Below, piece after piece: positions 1-5,869 of a DNA stretch of 6,519 nt. This DNA comes from Pseudomonadota bacterium. GTDB taxonomy: Bacteria; Pseudomonadota; Gammaproteobacteria; Steroidobacterales; Steroidobacteraceae. Every line of letters begins with the position of its first letter. The first letter of the stretch is position 1. The translations under genes were made by a program, and so were the position numbers. The DNA lies in NCBI GenBank assembly GCA_023417315.1, contig JAEZFW010000004.1, forward strand, positions 1 to 6,519. The letters are read 5' to 3'. The notes under the pieces were generated by a model. That model was given only the letters and a program-made list of their open reading frames with translations, did not search any database and was not told the DNA's origin.

Positions 1-240
1 TCGTCGTCCGTGGACTTCGGCTTCGCGTGCTTGGCGAGAGTTGCTCTGCTTCCTCAGATGGGTCCTCGCCTCCGCGCATTGCTGTCCGGGGAAAACTAGC
101 GCGGGGCGCCTCTCGTCCCATGTTCCCACCCTTGCGAAGCGGGGGAGGGTTAGGGAGGGGGCGCAAAAGTGCGCGCTATTACGCGCCCCCATCCTGTCCT
201 TCTGATGCAGTGGGCCTTCGCCGGGATGACGCCAGAACCT
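1..240. other. unassigned left edge with degraded repeats
   Basis: No gene can be supported here. On the plus strand, the frame starting at base 1 stays open to a TAG at 97-99 (32 codons). Its first dozen codons all end in G or C, so it could be the tail of a gene lying to the left, but it has no recognisable motif. The minus strand is also open in one frame across the same bases, so neither reading is preferred. From about 120 onward the DNA turns into G-runs and hairpins that resemble the repeat family at 6184-6363. This spacer follows the stop codon of the minus-strand esterase gene. Confidence 0.4.
126..190. repeat. hairpin-forming intergenic repeat remnant
   Basis: Two adjacent hairpin-capable stretches lie downstream of the esterase gene. 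The first, about 126-150, has a C-rich arm, the short stem CTT-GCG-AAG and a G-rich arm. Its GCGAAGCGG followed by a GAGGGTT-like end resembles 6346-6365, so it is probably a degenerate copy of the same family. The second is a perfect 8-bp inverted repeat, GGGGGCGC at 157-164 against GCGCCCCC at 183-190, with an 18-nt loop. In minus-strand RNA these could fold 3' of the esterase message and stabilise or end it, but there is no U-run typical of an intrinsic terminator. That role is inference. Confidence 0.5.
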
Positions 241-1200
241 TTACTCCTTGGCGAACATCCACCGCAACATCTCGGGTAGGAGCACGCCTCCGTGCTCGTC
301 CGAGTGCGCGCCTTCGCCCCACACATGTCGCACTTTGTAGCGCGGGCCGGTATCGCCTTTGCGATCGGCTTCTGCGTTCGCCCAATTGAGGGCGGAGAGC
401 ATTTCTTGATTCGCGAGGAACCAGTTGCCGTGCACGTTATCGAGATCGTTCGATCCGTCTTGTAAGAAGATCTTGATCGGGCGAATCGGGCTCTTGCGAA
501 TGAGTGTCGGATACAAGTCACCGCCCGGCACCATAGGTTTGTCTTCGGTCGCGGGTCGATAGCCGATCGACACATAACTGCCGATCATGCTGATCACCTT
601 GCGAAAGACATCCGGCCGATGCCAGGCAACGGTGAACGCGCAGATCGCACCGCTGCTGGTGCCGCCGATCACGCGCTGCTCGGGATCGTTCGTCAATCGA
701 TAGCGTTTTCCGACCTCCGGCAGCATCTCGTCGATCAAGAAGCGCGCGTACCTATCGTCGAGTGCGTCGTATTCCTGAGCTCGGTGATTCGGATTGCTCA
801 TCCCAAGGTTATCGGGATAGCGCTCGCTGAGATTGCCTGGTGTGATGAAGATGCCGATCGTCACGGGCATCTCGCCCTTGTGGATCAAATTCTCCATGAC
901 CGCGGGGACACGCAAGCTGCCCTCTGGATTCGTGGCGCGCTGACCGTCCTGGAACACGAGTACGCTTGCGGGCTTGTCTTCTCTGTACTGAGCTGGAACG
1001 AAGATCCAGTAGCGGCGCACCGTCCCTGCAATGATTTGGCTCCTGAACTCGAACGGCCCCTCGAGTCGTCCCCGCGGCACGTCTGGCTGCGCCAGGGAAT
1101 CCGGGGTCAGCTCGTATTTGATCGAGGGGGCGGCGGTTGCCGCGGCGCCCACACCGAGAAGCATCCCCATTGAAGCGGCCATCCAGAAAGCTCGAACCAT
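241..1200 (-). CDS. secreted esterase, enterochelin-esterase-like alpha/beta hydrolase
   Basis: The 319-residue product resembles the putative-esterase (Fes/S-formylglutathione-hydrolase-like) branch of alpha/beta hydrolases, which cleave esters with a Ser-His-Asp triad. A longer reading from 1275 exists. I chose the ATG at 1198-1200 because AGGAGGA sits 5 nt upstream (1206-1212) and the protein then opens with a signal peptide: basic VR, a hydrophobic core, and a likely cleavage after ATAA near residue 24. Export to the periplasm or beyond is therefore likely. The nucleophile elbow GTSSG lies at 180-184 (Ser182). The catalytic His is probably His299 in GAHSDEHGG, and the acid is one of Asp248/252/254 in QDGSNDLDN. 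EYD...DDRYARFLIDEMLPEV (about 143-162) is typical of this family. The physiological substrate cannot be read from the sequence, and no siderophore genes are nearby. It is transcribed divergently from the next gene. Confidence 0.88.
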   Translation of the reverse strand: MVRAFWMAASMGMLLGVGAAATAAPSIKYELTPDSLAQPDVPRGRLEGPFEFRSQIIAGTVRRYWIFVPAQYREDKPASVLVFQDGQRATNPEGSLRVPAVMENLIHKGEMPVTIGIFITPGNLSERYPDNLGMSNPNHRAQEYDALDDRYARFLIDEMLPEVGKRYRLTNDPEQRVIGGTSSGAICAFTVAWHRPDVFRKVISMIGSYVSIGYRPATEDKPMVPGGDLYPTLIRKSPIRPIKIFLQDGSNDLDNVHGNWFLANQEMLSALNWANAEADRKGDTGPRYKVRHVWGEGAHSDEHGGVLLPEMLRWMFAKE

Positions 1201-1205
1201 CTGAA

Positions 1206-1212
1206 TCCTCCT
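1206..1212 (-). promoter_or_regulatory. strong ribosome binding site of the esterase gene
   Basis: On the minus strand this reads AGGAGGA, five bases before the ATG at 1200. It decides the esterase start in favour of the signal-peptide methionine rather than the in-frame upstream methionine at 1275. Confidence 0.8.
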
Positions 1213-1312
1213 GATCGGCTTGCCGGTCCCGCTCGGCCCGCCTTCGATCTGTTGTTCTGTTGCTTGAGCAGCCAAGTATCGGCGGCTCAGCTTACGGGGT
1301 GGGGGCGGGGAC

Positions 1313-1335
1313 GTTCAATCGTTCGTACGTTGAAC
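1313..1335. promoter_or_regulatory. interrupted palindrome in divergent promoter region
   Basis: GTTCAA at 1313-1318 and TTGAAC at 1330-1335 are perfect inverted 6-mers separated by 11 bases. They lie in the 207-base spacer between the divergently transcribed esterase and flavoprotein genes. The geometry, two half-sites about one and a half helical turns apart, suits binding of a dimeric regulator. No regulator gene is in the window, and I cannot place -35/-10 boxes with confidence, so the operator reading is inference. Confidence 0.3.
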
Positions 1336-1407
1336 TTCGTCAAGGCGGCTTACGTTCTCTAACGAGGAGCTGCATTCCGCGGCTTCACATGGTTCGCAAT
1401 TCATCTC

Positions 1408-2355
1408 ATGAGCGCAGCGGAACCCTTACACCTTGGATCGGCGGCGCAGCCGCTCGACTGCCTCGTCATCGGCGCAGGACCGGCGGGACTCACCGCTGCG
1501 GTTTATCTGCTTCGGTATCGCTTGCAGATCGCGATCGTGGATCGCGGTGGGAGTCGTGCCACGCTGATTCCGAGATCGCACAATTATCCGGGCTTTCCGG
1601 ACGGTGTGCCCGGCCACGATCTCTTGGCGCGGCTCGAGGAGCAGGTTCGTCGCTACGGCGGCGGCGTGCTGCGCGGGGAGGTGTTCTCCCTCGAGAGAAC
1701 TTCCAGTGACGACTTCGAGGCGAAAACGAGTCACGGTTCCATCGTCGCTCGCAAAGTACTGCTCGCGACCGGCATCGAAGATGCGCAACCCTCGTTGCCG
1801 AATCTGCTGGAGTTGATCCACAAGGGCCACCTGAGACTCTGCCCCGTCTGTGACGGCTTCGAAGTGATCGGCAAGGATGTCTATGTGCTCGGGCCGCCGA
1901 AGAAGGCGGCTGCGAAAGCACTATTTCTGCGTTCGTTTACCTCCAAGCTGTGTGTGCTGACGGTGAACGGCAATGAAGAGCTCTCCGCGGACGAATTGGA
2001 GAAACTCGAGGATGCCGATATCGAATACATCGGCGAGTCCGTCACCGACGTACGTGCCGACGGCGATGATCTGATCGCTGTCCTCGAGAGTGGCCGCGAG
2101 ATTCGGATGGAGGTGCTCTATCCGGCGCTCGGATGTGACGTGCGCTCGGGCCTCGCGCGCGCGCTCGGCGCGGAGTGCAATGAGCTCGGCTATGTGAAGA
2201 CGGACGACCACCAACGTACCCGTGTGCCCGGCCTGTACGCGGCCGGGGATGTCGTCAACGAGCTCAATCAAATCTGTGTCGCGACCGGGCATGCAGCGAT
2301 CGCAGCGACCGATATCTACAACAAGCTGCGCGAGGAAGAACGCCGCAGTCTCTAG
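1408..2355 (+). CDS. thioredoxin-reductase-like FAD oxidoreductase
   Basis: This 315-residue protein belongs to the low-molecular-weight thioredoxin reductase-like pyridine nucleotide-disulfide oxidoreductases and matches their usual length. The N-terminal FAD site is GAGPAG at 22-27 after a CLVI beta strand. The redox-active pair CPVCDGF lies at 145-151, where E. coli TrxB has CATC. The second FAD motif GLYAAGDV lies at 275-282. The central NADPH domain is odd: the usual GxGxxA becomes GPPKKA at 162-167, and the HRRxxxR 2'-phosphate motif is missing (VLTVNGNEEL at 183-192). The protein may therefore use another electron donor, or bind NAD(P)H atypically. The ATG at 1408 is the first usable start after an in-frame TAA at 1360. 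There is no good Shine-Dalgarno close by; GAGGAG at 1364-1369 is too far. It should be cytoplasmic. The disulfide partner is unknown, and no thioredoxin gene is adjacent. Confidence 0.88.
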   Translation: MSAAEPLHLGSAAQPLDCLVIGAGPAGLTAAVYLLRYRLQIAIVDRGGSRATLIPRSHNYPGFPDGVPGHDLLARLEEQVRRYGGGVLRGEVFSLERTSSDDFEAKTSHGSIVARKVLLATGIEDAQPSLPNLLELIHKGHLRLCPVCDGFEVIGKDVYVLGPPKKAAAKALFLRSFTSKLCVLTVNGNEELSADELEKLEDADIEYIGESVTDVRADGDDLIAVLESGREIRMEVLYPALGCDVRSGLARALGAECNELGYVKTDDHQRTRVPGLYAAGDVVNELNQICVATGHAAIAATDIYNKLREEERRSL

Positions 2356-2539
2356 ACCCCTCGGGCGCTGGCTTCATGTCGCCATTCGGGTGCACGTGGA
2401 CGCGAGTGCAGGCATTTCCTATTTTTTCCCGCTGAGGCAGGAACCCCGGCAATGAAGTGGGCGTTTGTGTCGGTCACTTCCGGGGGTTTCCGGCCGCCAG
2501 AGCAAAGCAACAACGTGCGGCCACGGCAGGATGGGCAAC
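2356..2539. other. spacer between flavoprotein and SDR genes
   Basis: The 184-base gap contains a weak stem, TGCAC 2391-2395 with GTGCA 2406-2410, followed after 11 bases by six Ts (2422-2427). It is too weak to call a terminator. A larger imperfect inverted repeat follows at 2440-2491. No gene is supported here. Some frames of the SDR gene stay open leftward into it, but without a matching start signal. Confidence 0.4.
2440..2491. repeat. imperfect inverted repeat upstream of SDR gene
   Basis: Outer arms GGAACCCCGG (2440-2449) and CCGGGGGTTTCC (2480-2491) pair with one-base bulges. Inner arms AAGTG (2455-2459) and CACTT (2475-2479) also pair, leaving a 15-nt loop and a CAATG bulge. It ends 48 bases before the SDR start codon, so it would lie in the leader if transcription begins upstream. 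It could be an attenuating or stabilising RNA hairpin, a terminator-like structure for the preceding gene, or a decayed repeat. The sequence does not distinguish these. Confidence 0.35.
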
Positions 2540-3670
2540 ATGCAGATATTCGTAACGGGTGCGACGGGTTTTATTGGTGCTCACTTTGTGGAATGTGCGC
2601 TCGAGGCGGGGCATTCCGTGGTCGGCCTCTATCGATCCGACTCTCCGAAACAGAAGGCAATCGCGGACCGCTTGCGCGAGCTCGGTGCTGTGCTGCACCG
2701 GGGTGATGTGCTGCAAGCCCAATCGTTCGCGGAGGCTGTCAAGGGAGCGGATTGCGTGTGTCACTTTGCCGCCGCGTTCCGTGAATCCGATGCGGACGAC
2801 GCTTTTTTTGGAAAGATGAATGTGGATGGCACGCTCAATGTGCTGAACGCTGCAGCGGCGGCGGGCGTCCGTCGATTCGTTCACTGCAGCACGGCGGGGA
2901 TCCATGGGCAGCGCGCCGAGCGACTGATCGATGAGAGCACGCCCGTCAAACCTTGGAACGGCTACGAGCGCAGCAAGGTGGAGTCCGAAGCGCAGGTGCG
3001 GAAATTCACGCAAGCCAACGGCATGGAATACGTCATCTTGCGCCCGACGGCTGTGTACGGCCCGCGCGACGAGCGGCTCGTGAAGCTCTTTCGCTCGGTG
3101 GCCAAGGGCCGATTCCCTCTGTTCGGTCGGGGTGAAGGGCGTCGACACATGGTCTATGTGACCGATCTTGCCGATGCTTTCTTGCGCGCATGCACAGTTC
3201 CTCAGGCCGCCAATCAAGCACTCATCATCGCCGGACCCGAGGCGGTTACATTGCGCGAGATGCTCGGCACACTCGCCAAAGTCGCGAACCGGCGCAGCTT
3301 CGGACCTCGTCTGCCGCTCAAGCCGATGTTGTGGCTCGCTGGCGTCACTGAAGATGTCTGCGGCAAGCTCAAGATCAAACCCCCGATTTATCGACGACGG
3401 ATGGATTTCTATCTCAACGATGCGGTATTCAGCTCGAACCGCGCGCAGAGTGTGCTCGGATGGAAACCGCAGGTGGGATTGCACGAGGGCCTCGCAGCCA
3501 CCATGCGATCGATGCTCTCTGGATCAGCCTCGGAGCGGGAGCACGGGCACACGCGTGCGAGCCCTGTGAACGCCGCCTCAGGGAATGCGACGGTTCGAAA
3601 CATGCCGGCTCTGTTCGTAGCGGTGATGAGTGGCGTCCTAGCCGGGATCGCGATCGTCGAATCGGTCTAG
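2540..3670 (+). CDS. extended SDR, NAD-dependent epimerase/dehydratase family
   Basis: The 376-residue product is an extended short-chain dehydrogenase/reductase acting on an NAD(P)-bound sugar, steroid or flavonol-like substrate. I chose the ATG at 2540 because AGGA (2528-2531) lies 8 nt upstream and the protein then opens straight into the first Rossmann strand. The glycine motif TGATGFIG is at 6-13. Other marks are the Asp in RGDV (54-57), the NVDGTLNVLNAA helix start (94-105), the active-site Ser117 in HCSTAG, Tyr142 and Lys146 in GYERSKVE, and LRPTAVYGP at 167-175. Family proteins usually end near residue 325 (GWKPQVGLHEGLAATM is the familiar end). Here about 50 further residues follow: a polar linker, then an apolar stretch at 356-373, which could be a membrane tail anchor. 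The substrate cannot be told from the sequence. It may be co-expressed with the preceding flavoprotein gene, but the gap is 184 bases. Confidence 0.87.
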   Translation: MQIFVTGATGFIGAHFVECALEAGHSVVGLYRSDSPKQKAIADRLRELGAVLHRGDVLQAQSFAEAVKGADCVCHFAAAFRESDADDAFFGKMNVDGTLNVLNAAAAAGVRRFVHCSTAGIHGQRAERLIDESTPVKPWNGYERSKVESEAQVRKFTQANGMEYVILRPTAVYGPRDERLVKLFRSVAKGRFPLFGRGEGRRHMVYVTDLADAFLRACTVPQAANQALIIAGPEAVTLREMLGTLAKVANRRSFGPRLPLKPMLWLAGVTEDVCGKLKIKPPIYRRRMDFYLNDAVFSSNRAQSVLGWKPQVGLHEGLAATMRSMLSGSASEREHGHTRASPVNAASGNATVRNMPALFVAVMSGVLAGIAIVESV

Positions 3671-3858
3671 CCGAGCCATTACTAGATCTGAGGCTCGTCT
3701 CACCGCACAGATCCCAAACAGCGGCGGATGCGTCGGTCGCGATGAGTTAGCCAAGCGTCCGAGCTTCTTCTTGTAGCATTCGTGTTCATTGTGGCTACTC
3801 TCGCTTTACGCGGTGTTGAGCGGGTTTCAGACTGAGCGCTCACAACTGGAGCGCTCCC
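3671..3858. other. leader region of the exporter gene
   Basis: This 188-base gap holds no supportable gene. Its right end carries the twin palindromes described separately. I see no convincing -35/-10 pair and no intrinsic terminator after the SDR stop. Confidence 0.4.
3833..3857. promoter_or_regulatory. twin 10-bp palindromes overlapping the exporter RBS
   Basis: TGAGCGCTCA at 3833-3842 and GGAGCGCTCC at 3848-3857 are each perfect palindromes sharing the core GAGCGCTC, with centres 15 bp apart. The second contains the GGAG ribosome binding site (3848-3851) and ends one base before the ATG at 3859. In DNA they could be paired operator sites. In RNA either arm could pair with the other and cover the ribosome binding site. 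Both roles are inference from position and symmetry. Confidence 0.4.
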
Positions 3859-4473
3859 ATGTCTCTTTATGGTCTGTTGGTTTTCAGTGCGGTGTACTTT
3901 GTCGCCGTCGCGACGCCAGGCCCTGGTGTAGCCGCAGTCATCGCTCGATCGCTGGCGCACGGCTCACGCGGCGCACCGGCGTTCATCCTGGGCTTCCTGG
4001 TAGGCGATCTCGTCTGGTTCACGCTCGCGGCGACGGGCCTCGCCGCACTAGCTAAGGCGGCGTATCCCGTCTTCGTCGCGATCAAGTACGCAGGCGCAGC
4101 GTACCTGCTTTACTTGGCGTACCGCCTGTGGACGGCTCCTGCAGCGCAAGTGACAGCGCGCGAGAGCGAGTCGGGACAAAATCCTAGGCAACTCTTCTTC
4201 GGCGGCCTCGCCCTGACGCTTGCGAATCCGAAGACGATGATCTTCTTCATCGCGCTTCTACCGACCGTCATCGGCCTCGACACACTTACCGTTCTCGGCT
4301 TCATCGAAATCGCGCTCGCAATCACGATCGTGCTCCCAATCGTCCTCGGTGCTTACGTCGTCGCTGCGAGTCGCGCTCGGCGCATGTTCACAAGCGCACG
4401 CGCGGTGCGCAACATCAATCGCGCGACCGGCGCAACGCTCGCGGGCGCGGCAGTCGCAGTCGCGGTGCGATGA
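3859..4473 (+). CDS. LysE/RhtB-family small-molecule exporter
   Basis: This 204-residue inner-membrane protein fits the LysE/RhtB translocator family, whose members export amino acids and related metabolites using the proton gradient. Usual family length is about 200-215. The N-terminal signature ATPGPG is at 18-23, GFLVGD at 45-50, and the conserved NPK in LTLANPKTMIFF at 119-130. Hydrophobic segments are visible at about 3-25, 40-63, 68-91, 112-137, 145-170 and 189-203, consistent with six helices. A charged cytoplasmic-type loop lies near 98-111. GGAG at 3848-3851 sits 7 nt before the ATG. The substrate is not evident, and no LysG-type regulator gene lies beside it. The C-terminal part is rich in Ala and Val but intact. 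Confidence 0.9.
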   Translation: MSLYGLLVFSAVYFVAVATPGPGVAAVIARSLAHGSRGAPAFILGFLVGDLVWFTLAATGLAALAKAAYPVFVAIKYAGAAYLLYLAYRLWTAPAAQVTARESESGQNPRQLFFGGLALTLANPKTMIFFIALLPTVIGLDTLTVLGFIEIALAITIVLPIVLGAYVVAASRARRMFTSARAVRNINRATGATLAGAAVAVAVR

Positions 4474-4484
4474 GAATGGAGAGT

Positions 4485-4557
4485 GGACAGGATGAACAGG
4501 ATCAACAGGACGGCAAGTTCAATCGAAGGCCGCCTCTCATCATCCTGTCCATCTTGT
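4485..4557. repeat. ACAGGATGA-type 9-nt tandem units with inverted partner
   Basis: Three tandem 9-mers, ACAGGATGA, ACAGGATCA and ACAGGACGG, occupy 4487-4513. The complementary strand of 4540-4557 carries the same type of unit (ACAAGATGG then ACAGGATGA). GGACAGGATGA at 4485-4495 and TCATCCTGTCC at 4540-4550 form a perfect 11-bp inverted repeat with a 44-base loop. It begins 12 bases after the exporter stop codon, so its RNA would fold just 3' of that message. CATCCTGTCC also recurs at 190-199, but that may be chance. Confidence 0.6.
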
Positions 4558-4606
4558 TGCTGTCGAGATCTCTTTTCTCTTCGTCCTCGGGGCCAAGGGC
4601 GGAGAC

Positions 4607-5122
4607 ATGTACACGCTGAATGAGCTTCTGCGCACGCTTCCACAGCGCGGGCGTGTGCAGTGGATTGGAGTGCGGCCTGCGCGCGAGCAGCCGATGCTTG
4701 CAGTGAGGGAGGTCGAGATCGAGATCGGTAGCGGACTCAGAGGCGATCGCTACAAGGGCAATCCACAGAGCAAACGTCAGGTCACATTGATTCAAGCCGA
4801 GCATCTCGTGGCCGTGGGCGCGATGCTTGGCCGCGAACCCATCGAGGCTGCGCTCGTCCGACGCAATATCGTCGTGAGCGGCATCAACCTGCTCGCGCTT
4901 CACGCCTCGCGCTTCCGAATCGGCCGCGTGCTGCTCGAAGGGACGGGGCAATGCCATCCATGTTCACGTATGGAGGCGGCGCTCGGGCCCGGCGGCTACA
5001 ACGCCATGCGCGGCCACGGCGGAATCACCGCGCGTGTGATCGAACCGGGACCGGTGAGAGTGGGGGAGGAGGTTTGGTTGGCGAACTGCCTTGAGTCAGT
5101 TCGAGTGACCGGTGACGAGTGA
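4607..5122 (+). CDS. MOSC domain-containing protein
   Basis: The 171-residue protein is a stand-alone MOSC domain (the domain at the C-terminus of molybdenum cofactor sulfurases), expected to bind or carry sulfur or to act on a molybdenum-cofactor-related or other sulfur chemistry in the cytoplasm. The order of family motifs is clear: an N-terminal RVQWIGVRPARE (16-27), GLRGDRYKG (43-51), RQVTLIQAEHL (57-67), RRNIVVSGINLLAL (85-98), FRIGRVLLEGTGQCHPCSRME (103-123), then GGYNAMRGHGGITARVI (129-145). Cys116 and Cys119 are the conserved cysteine positions; one is the likely sulfur carrier. The ATG at 4607 matches the usual N-terminus of the family, though GGAG (4601-4604) is only 2 nt away. The last codons and the TGA lie inside a 7-nt TGAC repeat array, so the final residues (about VTGDE) are repeat-derived. 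It is convergent with the gluconokinase gene. Confidence 0.9.
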   Translation: MYTLNELLRTLPQRGRVQWIGVRPAREQPMLAVREVEIEIGSGLRGDRYKGNPQSKRQVTLIQAEHLVAVGAMLGREPIEAALVRRNIVVSGINLLALHASRFRIGRVLLEGTGQCHPCSRMEAALGPGGYNAMRGHGGITARVIEPGPVRVGEEVWLANCLESVRVTGDE

Positions 5123-5240
5123 CGAGTGACGGGTAAGAGGGAATGACTATCTCGTGACGGGGATCAGGCAGCATCACAGGCAAGACCGAGTGGCGCAACG
5201 CGCCTGACCCATCTTGCTCGTCACACGTCACCCGTCACTC
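5106..5240. repeat. mirrored 7-nt TGACGAG arrays between convergent genes
   Basis: TGAC recurs exactly every seven bases at 5106, 5113, 5120 and 5127, giving units TGACCGG, TGACGAG, TGACGAG, TGACGGG (5106-5133). On the complementary strand, 5217-5240 holds three like units, TGACGGG, TGACGTG and TGACGAG. The two arrays are therefore inverted relative to each other around an unrelated core of about 80 bases. A further TGACGGG lies in the core (about 5155-5161). The left array supplies the last codons and stop of the MOSC gene, and the right array abuts the gluconokinase stop at 5241-5243. Transcripts from either side could form a 3' hairpin, which would serve as a bidirectional end region. Confidence 0.75.
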
Positions 5241-5732
5241 TCACTTCTTCTCTCGGATGATCCGCACCACCTCCGCCGCCACTTCCTCCACTGGCTTGTC
5301 GACGCTCACGTGGTGCGCGGTGTGCGGCATCTGCAGCGCGGCGAACTGACTCGCGAGCATCCCCGCTTTCATGTAGTGCTGACCGCGAGTGCGCAGACGT
5401 TCTTCGATGATCTCCGGGGTGGCCGTTAGCCAGATGAATTTCGCGGGCTCGTTCAGCTCAGAGCGAATCCTTTCGCGCACGAAGCGGGACAGGGCTGAGC
5501 AGGCGACGATCGCATCAGCCGATTGCTTCGCATTGAGCGCGCCGACCAACGCATCGATCCATGGCACTCGGTCTGCGTCGGTGAGCGGGATGCCCGACGA
5601 CATTTTCGCTACGTTCTGCGCAGGATGAAAGTCGTCGCCTTCGAAGAACGGCAAACCGAGATCGTGCGACACTCGCTGACCGATCGTCGTCTTTCCCGAC
5701 CCCGCCACGCCCATCAAGATGTATGCAGTCAT
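5241..5732 (-). CDS. gntK: gluconokinase (GntK/IdnK type)
   Basis: The 163-residue enzyme should phosphorylate D-gluconate with ATP to 6-phosphogluconate, feeding the Entner-Doudoroff or pentose phosphate pathway in the cytoplasm. Length is normal for the family. The Walker A motif GVAGSGKT is at 8-15. FFEGDDFHPAQNVAKMSSG (29-47) and PLTDADRVPWID (49-60) are the gluconokinase signature, followed by VACSAL (76-81), FIWLTATPEIIEERLRTR (99-116) and QHYMKAGMLASQFAALQMP (118-136). These align well with my memory of E. coli GntK. The reading frame remains open far upstream, but the ATG at 5732 starts exactly at the first beta strand, so I take it, although no good ribosome binding site precedes it. 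No gluconate permease, dehydratase or GntR regulator gene is in the window. The name gntK rests on family resemblance; idnK is an alternative. Confidence 0.93.
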   Translation of the reverse strand: MTAYILMGVAGSGKTTIGQRVSHDLGLPFFEGDDFHPAQNVAKMSSGIPLTDADRVPWIDALVGALNAKQSADAIVACSALSRFVRERIRSELNEPAKFIWLTATPEIIEERLRTRGQHYMKAGMLASQFAALQMPHTAHHVSVDKPVEEVAAEVVRIIREKK

Positions 5733-5771
5733 CTGGAGATAGTAGCCGGAGATCCCGTCGCGAGTCACGAA

Positions 5772-5860
5772 GGCCAACTGGCCTATTGGCACTGGCCAAT
5801 CCTGGGCAGGCGCGAGCGCTCGGAACTTATCTGGCCAGCAGCCGATGGCCAGTTTGCCAG
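5772..5860. repeat. TGGCCA motif cluster upstream of gluconokinase
   Basis: Within the 137-base gap between the membrane-protein stop and the gluconokinase start, GGCC/TGGCCA-type motifs pile up. They are GGCCAACTGGCC (5772-5783), the inverted repeat ATTGGC-ACTG-GCCAAT (5785-5800), the palindrome CTGGCCAG (5831-5838), ATGGCCAG (5845-5852) and TTGCCAG (5854-5860). They could be operator sites for the kinase gene or another decayed simple repeat of the kind seen in neighbouring spacers. I favour the repeat reading, because other spacers here carry comparable arrays. Confidence 0.5.
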
Positions 5861-5869
5861 CGGTCACGA

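Noticed and set aside
150..575. Open frames of 60-140 codons on both strands across 27-575
   Set aside because: They overlap the esterase gene in other frames or run through G-rich repeat DNA, and show no motif or ribosome binding site.
1201..1275. Upstream methionine of the esterase frame at 1275
   Set aside because: A strong ribosome binding site and a clear signal peptide both point to the ATG at 1200. The extension would bury the signal peptide.
2391..2427. Intrinsic terminator after the flavoprotein gene
   Set aside because: The stem is only 5 bp and the six Ts begin 11 bases after it, too far for a typical rho-independent terminator.
2440..2491. Integron attC site
   Set aside because: The arms are inverted and bulged as in attC sites, but the conserved core sites (RYYYAAC / GTTRRRY) are not present and there is no integrase or cassette layout.
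2474..3484. Long open frame (336 codons) on the minus strand opposite the SDR gene
   Set aside because: It lies wholly antisense to a protein with clear SDR motifs, has no recognisable domain, and is the sort of long shadow frame expected in GC-rich DNA.
5106..5240. Possible CRISPR array
   Set aside because: The units are only 7-9 nt, contiguous and without spacers of uniform length. They are simple tandem repeats in mirrored orientation, and no cas gene is present.
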